Part shown: in pieces, positions 51,496-62,400 of the stretch | Layout of the letters: the number at the start of each line of letters is the position of its first letter | Numbering within the stretch: position 1 is the stretch's first letter | Assembly (NCBI GenBank): GCA_902628365.1 | Contig: CACOMW010000001.1 | Location: forward strand, 1 to 64,000 | Reading direction: 5' to 3' | DNA from: an uncultured Marinoscillum sp. | GTDB taxonomy: Bacteria; Bacteroidota; Bacteroidia; Cytophagales; MED-G16 | Length of the DNA: 64,000 nt | Notes under the pieces: model-generated | Seen by the model: only the letters and a program-made list of their open reading frames with translations | Told to the model about the DNA's origin: nothing | Databases searched by the model: none | Made by a program: the position numbers and the translations under genes

Positions 51496-52368
51496 ATGAG
51501 ACAACTCAAAATCACACAATCAATAACCAATAGAAGAGAGAGTCATACTCTTGAAAAATATTTTACAGAGGTGAGTGGTGTTCCTATGATTACACCCGAA
51601 GAAGAAGTTAAATTAGCTAAACAAATTAAGAAAGGTAGCCAAAGAGCATTGGATAGACTTGTTAAAGCAAACCTAAGATTTGTTGTATCAGTAGCAAAAC
51701 AATATCAGAATAGAAGTCTACCTCTAAACGATCTTATAAACGAAGGAAATCTTGGATTAATTAAAGCAGCAAAAAAGTTTGACGAGACAAAAGGTTTTAA
51801 ATTTATATCTTACGCAGTATGGTGGATTAGACAATCAATCATGCAAGCTTTAGCTGAACAATCTAGAATTGTTAGGTTGCCAATGAATAAATCGGGAGCT
51901 ATTAATCAGATTAGAAGAGCATATGCTGAATTAGAACAAAAATTTGAAAGGGAGCCCACTGAAGAAGAATTAGCAGAAAATTTAGATATTAAATCGAGTG
52001 AGGTAAGAAGCACACTGGGTGCTGAGGTTAAGCAAATGTCAATGGATGCTCCATTTGGTGAAGATGATTCTGGTTCATTGTTAGATGTTTTAGAAAATGA
52101 TGCTGAACATCCTACAGATTCTGGTCTAGTTTTTAATGATTCTTTAAAAGTTGAAACAATGAGAGCTTTGTCAACACTTACACCAAGAGAAAGAGACGTT
52201 ATTGTAATGAGTTTTGGAATTGGATTTGATAATCCTTATACCTTAGAAGAAATCGGAGATGTTATGGGATTAACTAGGGAGAGAGTAAGACAAATTAGGG
52301 AAAAAGCTTTACAAAAGTTAAGAGAGCCTGGAAAAAATATGAGACTGAAAGAATTCACTGCAAATTAG
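51496..52368 (+). CDS. rpoD: RNA polymerase primary sigma factor (short Bacteroidota form)
   Basis: '[26 protein letters not shown]', '[48 protein letters not shown]', region 4 HTH. Confidence 0.96.
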   Translation: MRQLKITQSITNRRESHTLEKYFTEVSGVPMITPEEEVKLAKQIKKGSQRALDRLVKANLRFVVSVAKQYQNRSLPLNDLINEGNLGLIKAAKKFDETKGFKFISYAVWWIRQSIMQALAEQSRIVRLPMNKSGAINQIRRAYAELEQKFEREPTEEELAENLDIKSSEVRSTLGAEVKQMSMDAPFGEDDSGSLLDVLENDAEHPTDSGLVFNDSLKVETMRALSTLTPRERDVIVMSFGIGFDNPYTLEEIGDVMGLTRERVRQIREKALQKLREPGKNMRLKEFTAN

Positions 52369-52401
52369 CTTTAATATCTTCATTCAATAAATAAAAATCT
52401 A

Positions 52402-52409
52402 TATATTTG
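52402..52409 (+). promoter_or_regulatory. TATATTTG -7 element upstream of first Asp-box paralog
   Basis: Exact TAnnTTTG 24 nt before the ATG at 52433. Confidence 0.45.
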
Positions 52410-52432
52410 ACGCGTTATAATTTATATCAAAT

Positions 52433-55400
52433 ATGAATGCATTTACTAATTTCAGACATTATTTTAAATATTTTTTTTCATTAATTCTTATTTCTGTTTT
52501 TGTTTATTCTTCACTTAAAAAAAATAATTCAGAAACCCCAAAGTATAAAGGTCCCGAAAAATTCCATAAATATAAAAGTGAAATATTAGGTGACGGTTAC
52601 TATCCTGGATATAGACAGGTGGAGCTCGATAAAATGATTTCTAGGTTAGATGTTGTAAGGTTAGGTCAAAGCAATGTTCAAGGTAGTGATAATTCTATTC
52701 GTTATGGAGCTTCTGCTGCTTCTGCTGCCACTTTCACAGAGAGAGGACCTAATAATGTTCCTGGAAGAACTAGAGCAGTTGTGGTGGATGCTGCTGATGC
52801 TACAGGAAATACATGGTATGCAGGTGCTGTGGGAGGTGGATTGTGGAAAGGGGTCTATACGAATGATAGTTCTGGTGAAATTGTTTCTTGGACAAATTTA
52901 ACACCTACAACGGTATTAAATATTGCAATTTCAACAATAGCTCAATCTGCTAATGATCCGAATATATTGTATGTGGGAACCGGTGAAGATTGGTCCTATA
53001 ATGTAGATGCAATTACTGGAGATGGTATATTTAAGGTAGACATTTCAGATCCGGCGTCTCCAATATGGACAAATATAACTCCAACTACTGGAGCAGGAAT
53101 AATTGATCCTAAATATGGTAATGTTAGTAGGGTAATAGTTGATCCTGCAAATAAAAATATAGTTTTAGCTAGTACATTAAGTAAATCAACTGGATTATCC
53201 TATATCTTTAAATCTATTGATGGAGGAACTTCATGGACGCAGGAGGCTCAGGGAGGTGGAAATATTCAACAAATTTATGCTTCTCCAAGTAATTTTAATA
53301 TTCTATATGCTGCAGTTAGGGGAAATCCAATGTTAAAATCTACAGATGCAGGTGACAATTGGGCGGCAGTTACTGACTTTTCAGTTGCAGGATATGGTCG
53401 TTATGAATTGGCTGTTTCTCATACCGATCCTAACAAAGTTTATGCTGGAGTTAGAAAATCTGGTGATCAATCTTACTTATATAGAAGTCTTGATGGTGGT
53501 ACTTCGTGGACTCATATTACAGAAAATGGTGCTTCAGGAGATGCAAGATATACAACTGATTTTTGGTTAGATGGTCAGGGGTGGTATGATAACTGTATTA
53601 CAGTAAGTCCATTAGATGATAATGTAGTGTATGCTGGTGGGGTTCAGCTTTTTAAATTTACTGTATTAGGAGATAATACAAAAAACTCTACACATTTAAC
53701 AGATGGCTATGGTGATGCCGATCCTCCAGATTTTGTAAGTAGATATAAAAATTATTATGTTCATGTAGATCATCACTTTTTAACGACAATTAATGATGGA
53801 GGCGGTAATTTTAGAATATTAAATGGCAGTGATGGTGGTATTGCTGTTTCAAATTCAGCTGCTGATCCAGGTATCAATCACAATGATTTTTTTGCATCGA
53901 CAGATGGTTATAGAACTACTCAATTTTATGGTGCTGATAAAGTAAAAGGAGTTCATGCTTATCTTGCAGGGGCTCAAGATAATGGTACATGGTATTCAGA
54001 CCCAGCTTCAAGCGCAACGAGTGGTACAAACTATACTAGAGGTGTAGGTGGAGATGGTCTTGAAGTTCTTACTCATTGGGATAATGCAGATTCGATGATG
54101 GGTGGTTATCAATATAATGGATTATATAGAAGTCTTAATGGAGGTACAAATTGGACATATATTGGAACAACCTGGTCTCCTCACAACGGTTCTGGTGGTG
54201 GGCCATTTATTAGTAGAATCTCTGGTTCTTATCAAGATTCTGATGTGGCATACGCAATTGGAGATGATGGCATTTATAAAACCAAAGATTTTGGAGCTAA
54301 TTGGCAATTGAAAATTCCACCTGATATTGGAGGTTGGAGTCCTGGAGACGTAGAAGTTTCTATGGCAAACCCTAGATTTGTATGGGCTTCAGGTTTTATC
54401 ACTGCTACAGGCAATCTTTACGTATCAAAAGATTGGGGTAATACTTTTCAAGCAATTACAAATAAACCAGGAGGAGTATCAGCAGGTGTCTCAGGTATAT
54501 ATTCTCATCCAACTGAAGATTCTACGGTTTATATTCTTTTATCTTCTTATGGAAGAGGGAAAATATTTGAATCCAAAGATTTAGGAAATTCTTGGTCTGA
54601 TATTTCAGGATTTCCATCAGGGTGGGGTGTTGGTGTCTCTGCTAGTGGTTTTCCTAATGTAGCAGTAACTAGTCTTGCTGTAATGCCTTATGACACTGAT
54701 GTAATTTGGGCTGGAACTGACATAGGAATTGTAGAAACCACGGATAGAGGCGCTAGTTGGAACTTAGTAACTAATTTTCCTCATGTTAGTGTTTGGGATA
54801 TGAAAGTTAGAGATCAAGGAGAGGTTGTATTGGCAACGCATGGAAGAGGAATATGGACAGCTACCATCCCAGACCTTGTGAGTTGGGAACCAAAAGAAAA
54901 TTTAATTACATTATCTGTTGATACTGTAAATATTACTGAAAATGGAGGTGTTGCAACATTAACTATTACTGCTGGAAAAGATGTTTCTCCAGATGGACCG
55001 ATAACAGTTAATTTAGCTGCAAGTGGTACTGCTGCTGGTTCAGAATATACGTTAAGTGCTACTTCTGTTACTCTTGATTCTACAGGTACTACGAAAACAG
55101 TTACTGTTACTGGAGTAGATGATGCAGATCAAGAGAGCGATGAAACTGTAATAGTTGATATTTCCTCTGTTGTGAATGGTAAGGAATCTGGTAGTCAACA
55201 AGTGACAATAACTGTTAAAGATGATGATGGAGATAATACTCCTCCTGTTGCAACTTTATCTATTGATAATTCTTCTATAACTGAAGATTCAGGTGTGTCC
55301 ACTATTACTGCAACTTTAGATAAAGCACCAAATTTAGGGAATGTAGTTATTTCTCTAAGCGCTGGAGGTACTGCATCTGCATCTGATTACACTTTAAGTT

Positions 55401-55849
55401 CGACTTCTATAACAATTTCATCTGGAACTACTGGTACTGCAACTGTAACTGCTGTTCAGGACTCTGATAATGAAAATGATGAAACTGTAGTTATTGATAT
55501 TTCATCAGTTAGTAATGGAACTGAGTCTGGTACGCAACAAGTAACTATTACCATTACAGACGATGATGCTGTTACGGGAATTGAAGATCAAGGATCTGAT
55601 GGCTTGATTAGTATTTATCCTAACCCTTCTTCTGGTATCTTTAACGTAAGATTTAATGATACTTGGAAAGGTAATGTGGATCTGAGAGTATTAGATATCT
55701 TTGGAAGATCACAATACATGAGAAACATTGATAATTCATCTGGTCAGCTAGAACATGAAGTGGATATTTCAAACAAATCCGATGGAGTTTTCTTTGTAGA
55801 GTTATCTCAAGAGGATAAAAGAGTCATAAAGAAGATTATTAAACAATAA
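52433..55849 (+). CDS. Secreted Asp-box (BNR/sortilin-like) propeller protein with two Calx-beta-like domains and T9SS type-A CTD (paralog 1)
   Basis: Asp-boxes (SIDGGTSWT, SLDGGTSWT, TTDRGASWN), 'VTLSVDTVNITENGG...DQESDETV' Calx-beta-like, 'ISIYPNPSSGIFNVRF...KKIIKQ' CTD. Confidence 0.88.
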   Translation: MNAFTNFRHYFKYFFSLILISVFVYSSLKKNNSETPKYKGPEKFHKYKSEILGDGYYPGYRQVELDKMISRLDVVRLGQSNVQGSDNSIRYGASAASAATFTERGPNNVPGRTRAVVVDAADATGNTWYAGAVGGGLWKGVYTNDSSGEIVSWTNLTPTTVLNIAISTIAQSANDPNILYVGTGEDWSYNVDAITGDGIFKVDISDPASPIWTNITPTTGAGIIDPKYGNVSRVIVDPANKNIVLASTLSKSTGLSYIFKSIDGGTSWTQEAQGGGNIQQIYASPSNFNILYAAVRGNPMLKSTDAGDNWAAVTDFSVAGYGRYELAVSHTDPNKVYAGVRKSGDQSYLYRSLDGGTSWTHITENGASGDARYTTDFWLDGQGWYDNCITVSPLDDNVVYAGGVQLFKFTVLGDNTKNSTHLTDGYGDADPPDFVSRYKNYYVHVDHHFLTTINDGGGNFRILNGSDGGIAVSNSAADPGINHNDFFASTDGYRTTQFYGADKVKGVHAYLAGAQDNGTWYSDPASSATSGTNYTRGVGGDGLEVLTHWDNADSMMGGYQYNGLYRSLNGGTNWTYIGTTWSPHNGSGGGPFISRISGSYQDSDVAYAIGDDGIYKTKDFGANWQLKIPPDIGGWSPGDVEVSMANPRFVWASGFITATGNLYVSKDWGNTFQAITNKPGGVSAGVSGIYSHPTEDSTVYILLSSYGRGKIFESKDLGNSWSDISGFPSGWGVGVSASGFPNVAVTSLAVMPYDTDVIWAGTDIGIVETTDRGASWNLVTNFPHVSVWDMKVRDQGEVVLATHGRGIWTATIPDLVSWEPKENLITLSVDTVNITENGGVATLTITAGKDVSPDGPITVNLAASGTAAGSEYTLSATSVTLDSTGTTKTVTVTGVDDADQESDETVIVDISSVVNGKESGSQQVTITVKDDDGDNTPPVATLSIDNSSITEDSGVSTITATLDKAPNLGNVVISLSAGGTASASDYTLSSTSITISSGTTGTATVTAVQDSDNENDETVVIDISSVSNGTESGTQQVTITITDDDAVTGIEDQGSDGLISIYPNPSSGIFNVRFNDTWKGNVDLRVLDIFGRSQYMRNIDNSSGQLEHEVDISNKSDGVFFVELSQEDKRVIKKIIKQ

Positions 55850-55912
55850 TCACTTCAATTTTACTATATAAATTAAATTATATTTTTTAGATTTATATTT
55901 TTAAACCACTTT

Positions 55913-58900
55913 ATGAAAAAATATTACTTTCTTATATCTATACTCTTTTTTTCGTTTTTAATTTTTGTGTCCTATAATCAAGAAGAGAGGCTTATTGTAG
56001 ACTCTAAGCTTGAATATTCTGATGAATTTGAAAAATACTTTAGAGACATTACTTATAATGAAACTGGATCAAATTATTATCCAGGATACAAACAGGTTGA
56101 GCTTGATAAAATGCTTGCTAGATTAAGTGGACCTACCTTAAGTGCTTCTAGTGATCAAGATAATCCTAATTTTGGAAGTTCTATAGCTGCTACTGCAACT
56201 TTTACTGAAAGAGGACCAGGGAATGTTTCAGGTAGAACAAGAGGTTTAATTGTCGATGCTGCTGATGCATCTGGAAAAACATTTTATGCTGCTAGTCCTG
56301 GCGGTGGAATATGGAAAGGAATTCATAGTGGTACTGGTGCTACAGAGAAAGTGTCTTGGACTAATCTTACATCTGCACTGCCAAATATTAATTTTAATTC
56401 TCTTGCTCAATCTCAATCAAATACAGATGTAATTTATGCTGGTTCAGGAGAAAGTCATATTGGTGGATCAGGTGGATGGGGCGATGGTATATTTAAATCA
56501 ACAGATGGAGGTAGTTCTTGGACAAATGTATCTAAAAAGTCAGGAGGAAAGGTTATTTCTAATTTTGGAACAGTTCATAGAATAATTGTTGATCCAACTA
56601 ACCCAGATATAGTAATTATTACAGCTGGAAATAATTATTACTGTAACACTTATATCTACAAGACTTCTAATGGGGGTACTTCATGGACAAAAGTCCATGA
56701 TTATAATAGCTGTCACACTTATACTCAAGTTGTAGCTGCGCCATCAGATTTTAATACTCAATATGCAGTGTCTAAAGGAAAACCATTGTTAAAATCTACT
56801 GATGCCGGAGATACATGGACAGCTACTACACCTTTTGGAATATCTGGAAGCTATGGTCGTTATGAAATAGCTGTTTCTCATACGGATCCTAATAAAGTAT
56901 ATGCTGGTATAAGAACGTCAGCTAACGGCCCTTCGTATTTATACAGAACCCTTGATGGTGGTTCTTCTTGGACGCATATTCAAGAGAATGGAACCTCAGG
57001 TGATCCCAGGTATTCAACTGACTTTTGGTTAGATAAACAAGGTTATTATGATAATTGTATTGCCTTAAACCCTTTAAATGATGATATTGTTTATGTCGGA
57101 GGCATAGACCTTTTTAAATTTACTGTTTTAGCAGATAACACAAAAAATTCAGTTCATTTAACGGATGTGTATGAAGATGTTGGATCAGATGGAATTAATA
57201 AAAAAAATGGATATGTCCATCCAGATCAACATACGATCACTACAGTATCAGATGGTGGTGGAAAGTTTAGACTTCTAGTTGGAAATGATGGTGGTTTGGC
57301 TATTTCAAATTCTTCTTCAGACCCAGGGGTTAATGAAGGAGACTGGATAGCAACTAAATATAAATGGGCATATACCAATGTTCCATATTTACCCACAGAT
57401 GTTGGTTATAGATCTACTCAATTTTATGGAGCAGACAAAGTCGTTGGCAGAAAACAATATCTTGGAGGAACTCAGGACAATGGCACTTATCTATCTCCTA
57501 AAGACTCTGTAGCGAAAGAAACTACGCCTCATGCGAGAGTTTGGTCTGGTGATGGATTTGAGGTTATTACTCACTGGGAAAATCAAGATTCAATGATGAC
57601 AGGATCTCAATATAATAGATTAGCAAGAATGACTAATGGACAATGGTTTAGTTATATTGGACAAGATACTTATGGTAATACTATAGCTCCTTTTGTAACA
57701 AGATTATCTACTTCATATCAAGACCCTGATGTTGTATATGCTGTGCATAAAGATAGTGGTGTATGGAGGTCTAAAGATTTTGGTGGTGATAGATTTAAGC
57801 TAATTGAAATTTTAAATCCCTCTCCCAATAAATATTACAGTAGAGATGTCGAAGTATCCATTGCAAACCCAAGATTTGTATGGGCAGGAGGCGCAATAAC
57901 ATCTGATTATAATTTATTTCTTTCCAAAGATTGGGGAAAAACTTTTAATCCGATTACAAAGCCTGCTGGAGTTAGCTCTTCAATTTCAGGAATTTATTCT
58001 CATCCAACGGAAGATTCTACTGTTTATATTTTATTTTCAAAACCAAAAAAATCAAAAGTATTAGAAAGTAAAGATTTAGGTGCTACTTGGACTGATATTA
58101 CTGGTTTTCCAGCAAATTTTACTGAAGGTACTTCAACTGCTGGTTTTCCCGATGTAGAAACTCATAGCCTTGTTGTAATGCCAGATTATCCAGATAATAT
58201 TTGGGTTGGAACTAATATAGGAATTGTTGAAACGACAGATCGGGGAGCAAGTTGGAATATTATACCTTATGCAACATCCAATTTCCCTCATGTAACAGTT
58301 TGGGATATGAAAATTAAAGATCAAGGAGAAATTGTCCTTGCTACTCATGGAAGAGGAATTTGGACTGCTACTGTACCATACCTTGTTAACTGGGAACCAA
58401 AAGAAAATATTGTTACCTTATCAGTTGATACAGTTAATATTATTGAGGGTCAAGATGCAAAACTAACTATTACAGCTGAAAAGGATGTTTCACCTAATGG
58501 TCCAATAACAGTTAATCTATCTGTAACTGGTACGCTTTCAGCGTCAGAATATACTTTAGGAGGTCCAAGTTATTCAATACTAGATTCTGCAAATAAGTCT
58601 AGAAATATAATAATTACAACTACTGATGATAATGATGTAGAGCCTGATGAAACAATTATTGTAGATATTTCATCTGTTGTAAATGGCAAGGAAGCAGAAA
58701 CCCCCCAACAGGTTACAATAACTGTAAAAGATAATGACGGTGCTAATTCTCCACCGGTTGTATCTCTTTCTGTAGATAAAACTTCTATAACTGAAGATTC
58801 AGGTGTATCAACTATAACGGCTACTCTAGATAAAGCTCCAAATTCAGGTGACGTAGTTGTTGCTTTAAAAGAATTTGGTGCTGGAGGCACGGCTGTAGCA

Positions 58901-59368
58901 GCTGATTATACCTTGAGTTCAAAAACTATTACAATTTCATCAGGAACTACTGGTACAGCGACAGTTACAGCTGTTCAGGATTCAGATGACGAGGACGATG
59001 AAACCGTAGTTATATCAATTGATTCTGTTGAAAATGCAACTTTATCTAGTGATACAACTGTAACCATTACCATCACAGATGATGATACGGTAACAGGAAT
59101 TGAAGATCAAGGATCTGACGGTTCGATCAGCATTTATCCTAATCCTAGTTCTGGAATCTTTAATATAAGATTTAATGATACTTGGAAAGGTAATGTGGAT
59201 CTTAGAGTATTAGATATCTTTGGAAGATCACAATATCAAAGAAATATTGATAATTCATCTGGTCAAGTAGAATATCAAGTCGATATATCAAACAAATCTA
59301 ACGGTATTTTCGTAATAGAGTTGGAAATGGATAATAAAAAGGTTATTAAAAAAGTTGTTAAACAATAA
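55913..59368 (+). CDS. Secreted Asp-box propeller protein with two Calx-beta-like domains and T9SS type-A CTD (paralog 2)
   Basis: Same architecture as paralog 1; 'STDGGSSWTN', 'TLDGGSSWTH', 'ISIYPNPSSGIFNIRF...KKVVKQ'. Confidence 0.88.
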   Translation: MKKYYFLISILFFSFLIFVSYNQEERLIVDSKLEYSDEFEKYFRDITYNETGSNYYPGYKQVELDKMLARLSGPTLSASSDQDNPNFGSSIAATATFTERGPGNVSGRTRGLIVDAADASGKTFYAASPGGGIWKGIHSGTGATEKVSWTNLTSALPNINFNSLAQSQSNTDVIYAGSGESHIGGSGGWGDGIFKSTDGGSSWTNVSKKSGGKVISNFGTVHRIIVDPTNPDIVIITAGNNYYCNTYIYKTSNGGTSWTKVHDYNSCHTYTQVVAAPSDFNTQYAVSKGKPLLKSTDAGDTWTATTPFGISGSYGRYEIAVSHTDPNKVYAGIRTSANGPSYLYRTLDGGSSWTHIQENGTSGDPRYSTDFWLDKQGYYDNCIALNPLNDDIVYVGGIDLFKFTVLADNTKNSVHLTDVYEDVGSDGINKKNGYVHPDQHTITTVSDGGGKFRLLVGNDGGLAISNSSSDPGVNEGDWIATKYKWAYTNVPYLPTDVGYRSTQFYGADKVVGRKQYLGGTQDNGTYLSPKDSVAKETTPHARVWSGDGFEVITHWENQDSMMTGSQYNRLARMTNGQWFSYIGQDTYGNTIAPFVTRLSTSYQDPDVVYAVHKDSGVWRSKDFGGDRFKLIEILNPSPNKYYSRDVEVSIANPRFVWAGGAITSDYNLFLSKDWGKTFNPITKPAGVSSSISGIYSHPTEDSTVYILFSKPKKSKVLESKDLGATWTDITGFPANFTEGTSTAGFPDVETHSLVVMPDYPDNIWVGTNIGIVETTDRGASWNIIPYATSNFPHVTVWDMKIKDQGEIVLATHGRGIWTATVPYLVNWEPKENIVTLSVDTVNIIEGQDAKLTITAEKDVSPNGPITVNLSVTGTLSASEYTLGGPSYSILDSANKSRNIIITTTDDNDVEPDETIIVDISSVVNGKEAETPQQVTITVKDNDGANSPPVVSLSVDKTSITEDSGVSTITATLDKAPNSGDVVVALKEFGAGGTAVAADYTLSSKTITISSGTTGTATVTAVQDSDDEDDETVVISIDSVENATLSSDTTVTITITDDDTVTGIEDQGSDGSISIYPNPSSGIFNIRFNDTWKGNVDLRVLDIFGRSQYQRNIDNSSGQVEYQVDISNKSNGIFVIELEMDNKKVIKKVVKQ

Positions 59369-59420
59369 TTTTTAATAATAACTTTAAAAATCCTTATATT
59401 TAAACTCATATTTACATATT

Positions 59421-62400
59421 ATGAAGAATATTTTTAGCATCTCATTAATAGTATTACTAATAATTTCATTAACTGTAACTATTTATTATTTTGAAGGTAA
59501 CATTACTAAGATTCAAGTTTCAGAAATTGTAAGAAAAGATAGTCCAGATAAATTCAAAGAATATTTTTCATCTATTAAAAAAGGAGATGAGTCAAATGAA
59601 AATCTTTATCCAATAGGATATAAAGAAAAAGAACTTTTAAAGATGAAAAAAAACTTATATAAAAAATCTTTATTACGTTCATCTATTATTCAAAAAGATA
59701 ATAATAATCCCAATTTTGGAACCTCTTCTGCTGCCACAGCAACATTTACTGAAAGAGGTCCAACTAATGTTCCTGGAAGAACAAGAGCTATTGTAGTAGA
59801 TGCAGCTGACAATACAGGAAGCACATGGTACGCTGCTGCAGTTGGAGGAGGAGTTTGGAAAACATCTGATTCTGGGACGACTTGGACTTCATTATCACAA
59901 GATTTAGAAAATATAGCTGTATCAAGTCTAGCACAATCTGCAGCTAACCCATCTATATTGTATGCTGGTACTGGAGAAAGTTGGGTTGGAAATTTTGATG
60001 CTATTGATGGTAGTGGTGTTTTCAAATCTACGAATGGAGGTTTAAATTGGTCAAATGTTTCTCCAAATACATCTGGTATAGTTGATGATAAATTCTATCA
60101 AGTGAGTAGGGTAATCGCTAGTCCTTCTAGTGCTGATATTGTTATTGCATCTACTTTGGGTCCTGATGGTTATTCGTATATATTTAAATCTTCTGATGGA
60201 GGTTCAACATGGACTGAAGCAAAAAAAAGTGCTAAAAGAATACAACAGGTTATTGCTGCACCAACAAGCTTTGATACTATTTACGCTGCAGTAAGAGGAG
60301 GTAATGCTTTAAAATCTGTTGATGCAGGGACGACATGGAATGATTTACCTATATATAGCAGCTCAGTATCAGGAAGTTTTAATCGAGCTGAAATAGCCGT
60401 GTCTCACAATACTTCTAATATTTTATATTCTGCTTTAGAAGGAATCTCTTCAAAATCTCATGTATTTGTTTCATTTGATGGTGGTTCAACATGGACTGAA
60501 GCTGCTAACGAGGATGGTACTTTAGAGCAATATCTTCAAATATTTGGTTGGTATGCAAATACTATTGCTGTTCACCCATATAATGATAGTATCTTTTATA
60601 CAGGATCTGTTGATATATATAAGTCAAAGCTAACCAATTTATTATATAAAAATACTACTCACTTAACTGATGGTTACAATGAAATTGACACATTAAATAA
60701 TGATGTTCATGTTGATCATCATTTTTTAACTATTATTAAAGATGGAGGTGGAAAATTCAGAATATTAAATGGTAATGACGGTGGTGTAGCTCTTACTAAA
60801 TCAAGTACGACTCCAGGTGAAGTTGAAGGTGATTTTATACTTGAAAGAACTTCTGGTTACAATACATCTCAAGCATATGGAGCTGATAAAGTCAAAGGGA
60901 AAAATCAATATATTAGTGGATTTCAAGACAATGGAACCTGGCTTTCGCCTTCAAGTGAAGTAGCATCATCTTCAACTGACTATTCAAAAGAAATTGGTGG
61001 AGATGGTTTTGAGGTTATAACCCATTGGAATAATCCGGATTCTATGATTGGAGGAGCTCAAGGTAATTATCTATTTAGATCTCTTGATGGTGGTTCAAAA
61101 TGGTATTATATTCCAACCGATGAAATGAGGGAATTTGGCCCATTTCTTACTAGATTATCAACCTCCTACCAAGATCCTGATGTTGTTTATGCAATAAGCC
61201 AAAAAGGCGTACATAAATCAGAAAATTTTGGGGGGTCATGGAAAACAACTGAAATTGTCGATGATTGGGGTTTTTTGGCTGGCTCGGATGTTGAGGTATC
61301 TCAAGCAAATCCAAGATTTGTTTGGGCAGGAGGGAGAATGAAAACAACAGGAACAAGTCTTCCTGGTAAGATTTTTGTTTCAAAAGACTGGGGAAAAACT
61401 TTTTTACCTACTTCAGTGTTTGAAGAAATTGGTTCTATCTCCGGCTTATATTCACATCCAACTGAGGATTCAACTGCTTATGTTCTTTTTTCAGTTTTTG
61501 GTAAAGCAAAAATTATTGAAACTAAAAATTTAGGTGCAACTTGGAATGATATTACTGGATTTCCTGCTAATAATGTGACAGGCGTGTCCTCAAATGGCTT
61601 TCCTAATGTAGGTGTATACAGTTTAGTAGTTATGCCGTTTGATAGTGATGTAATTTGGGCAGGAACTGACATTGGACTTGTAGAATCTACTGATAGAGGA
61701 GCGACATGGAATTTAGTAGATAGTAATTTACCAAATGTTAGTATTTGGGATATGAAAATAAAAGATCAAGGTGAAATCGTTATTGCAACACATGGAAGAG
61801 GTGTATGGACGGCATCAATACCTGCTTTATCTTCTTTTGTTCCAAAAACTGCCACATTACAACCAGAATTGCTTGGCTATAACCAACCAGGGCCCGAATA
61901 TAAGATCGATGTAAGAATTGACTTTAAATCAGAATTTGATTCAGTACTTTTTAAAACTGGATCAACTTTATTACACACGATTTCTACTCAAAATTCGATT
62001 GGGATTGATACTGTTAACATTACTTTTAATGATGCAGGTACATTTCCTGTTACTGCTACTGGTTATAAAAATGGTTTAAATTATTCTTCAAATACTTTGG
62101 ATATTATAATAGGTGTTACTCTCGATGTTTCAAGTGAGTATGGAACAAATTTTTCTGATATGCTAGGAAATGAGTTTACACTTGATGGGTTTACTATAAG
62201 TTCATACAGTGGTTTTTCTGGAGATATTCTTCACACTCAGCCACACCCTTATCAAAATGCTGGTTCGGGTCAATATTTAGAGTTATTTGCTACATTAAAT
62301 ACTCCAATTATTGTATCAAATTATACTCCTTCTATAAAATTTAGAGAAGTAGCTATTGTTGAAATTGGTGAAGCGGGAACTTCTTACGGTGATGCAGAAT

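Noticed and set aside
58570-58890. Antisense ORF opposite Calx-beta-like region of paralog 2
   Set aside because: Opposite a strongly supported secreted-protein ORF; composition explained by the Thr/Val-rich sense repeats.
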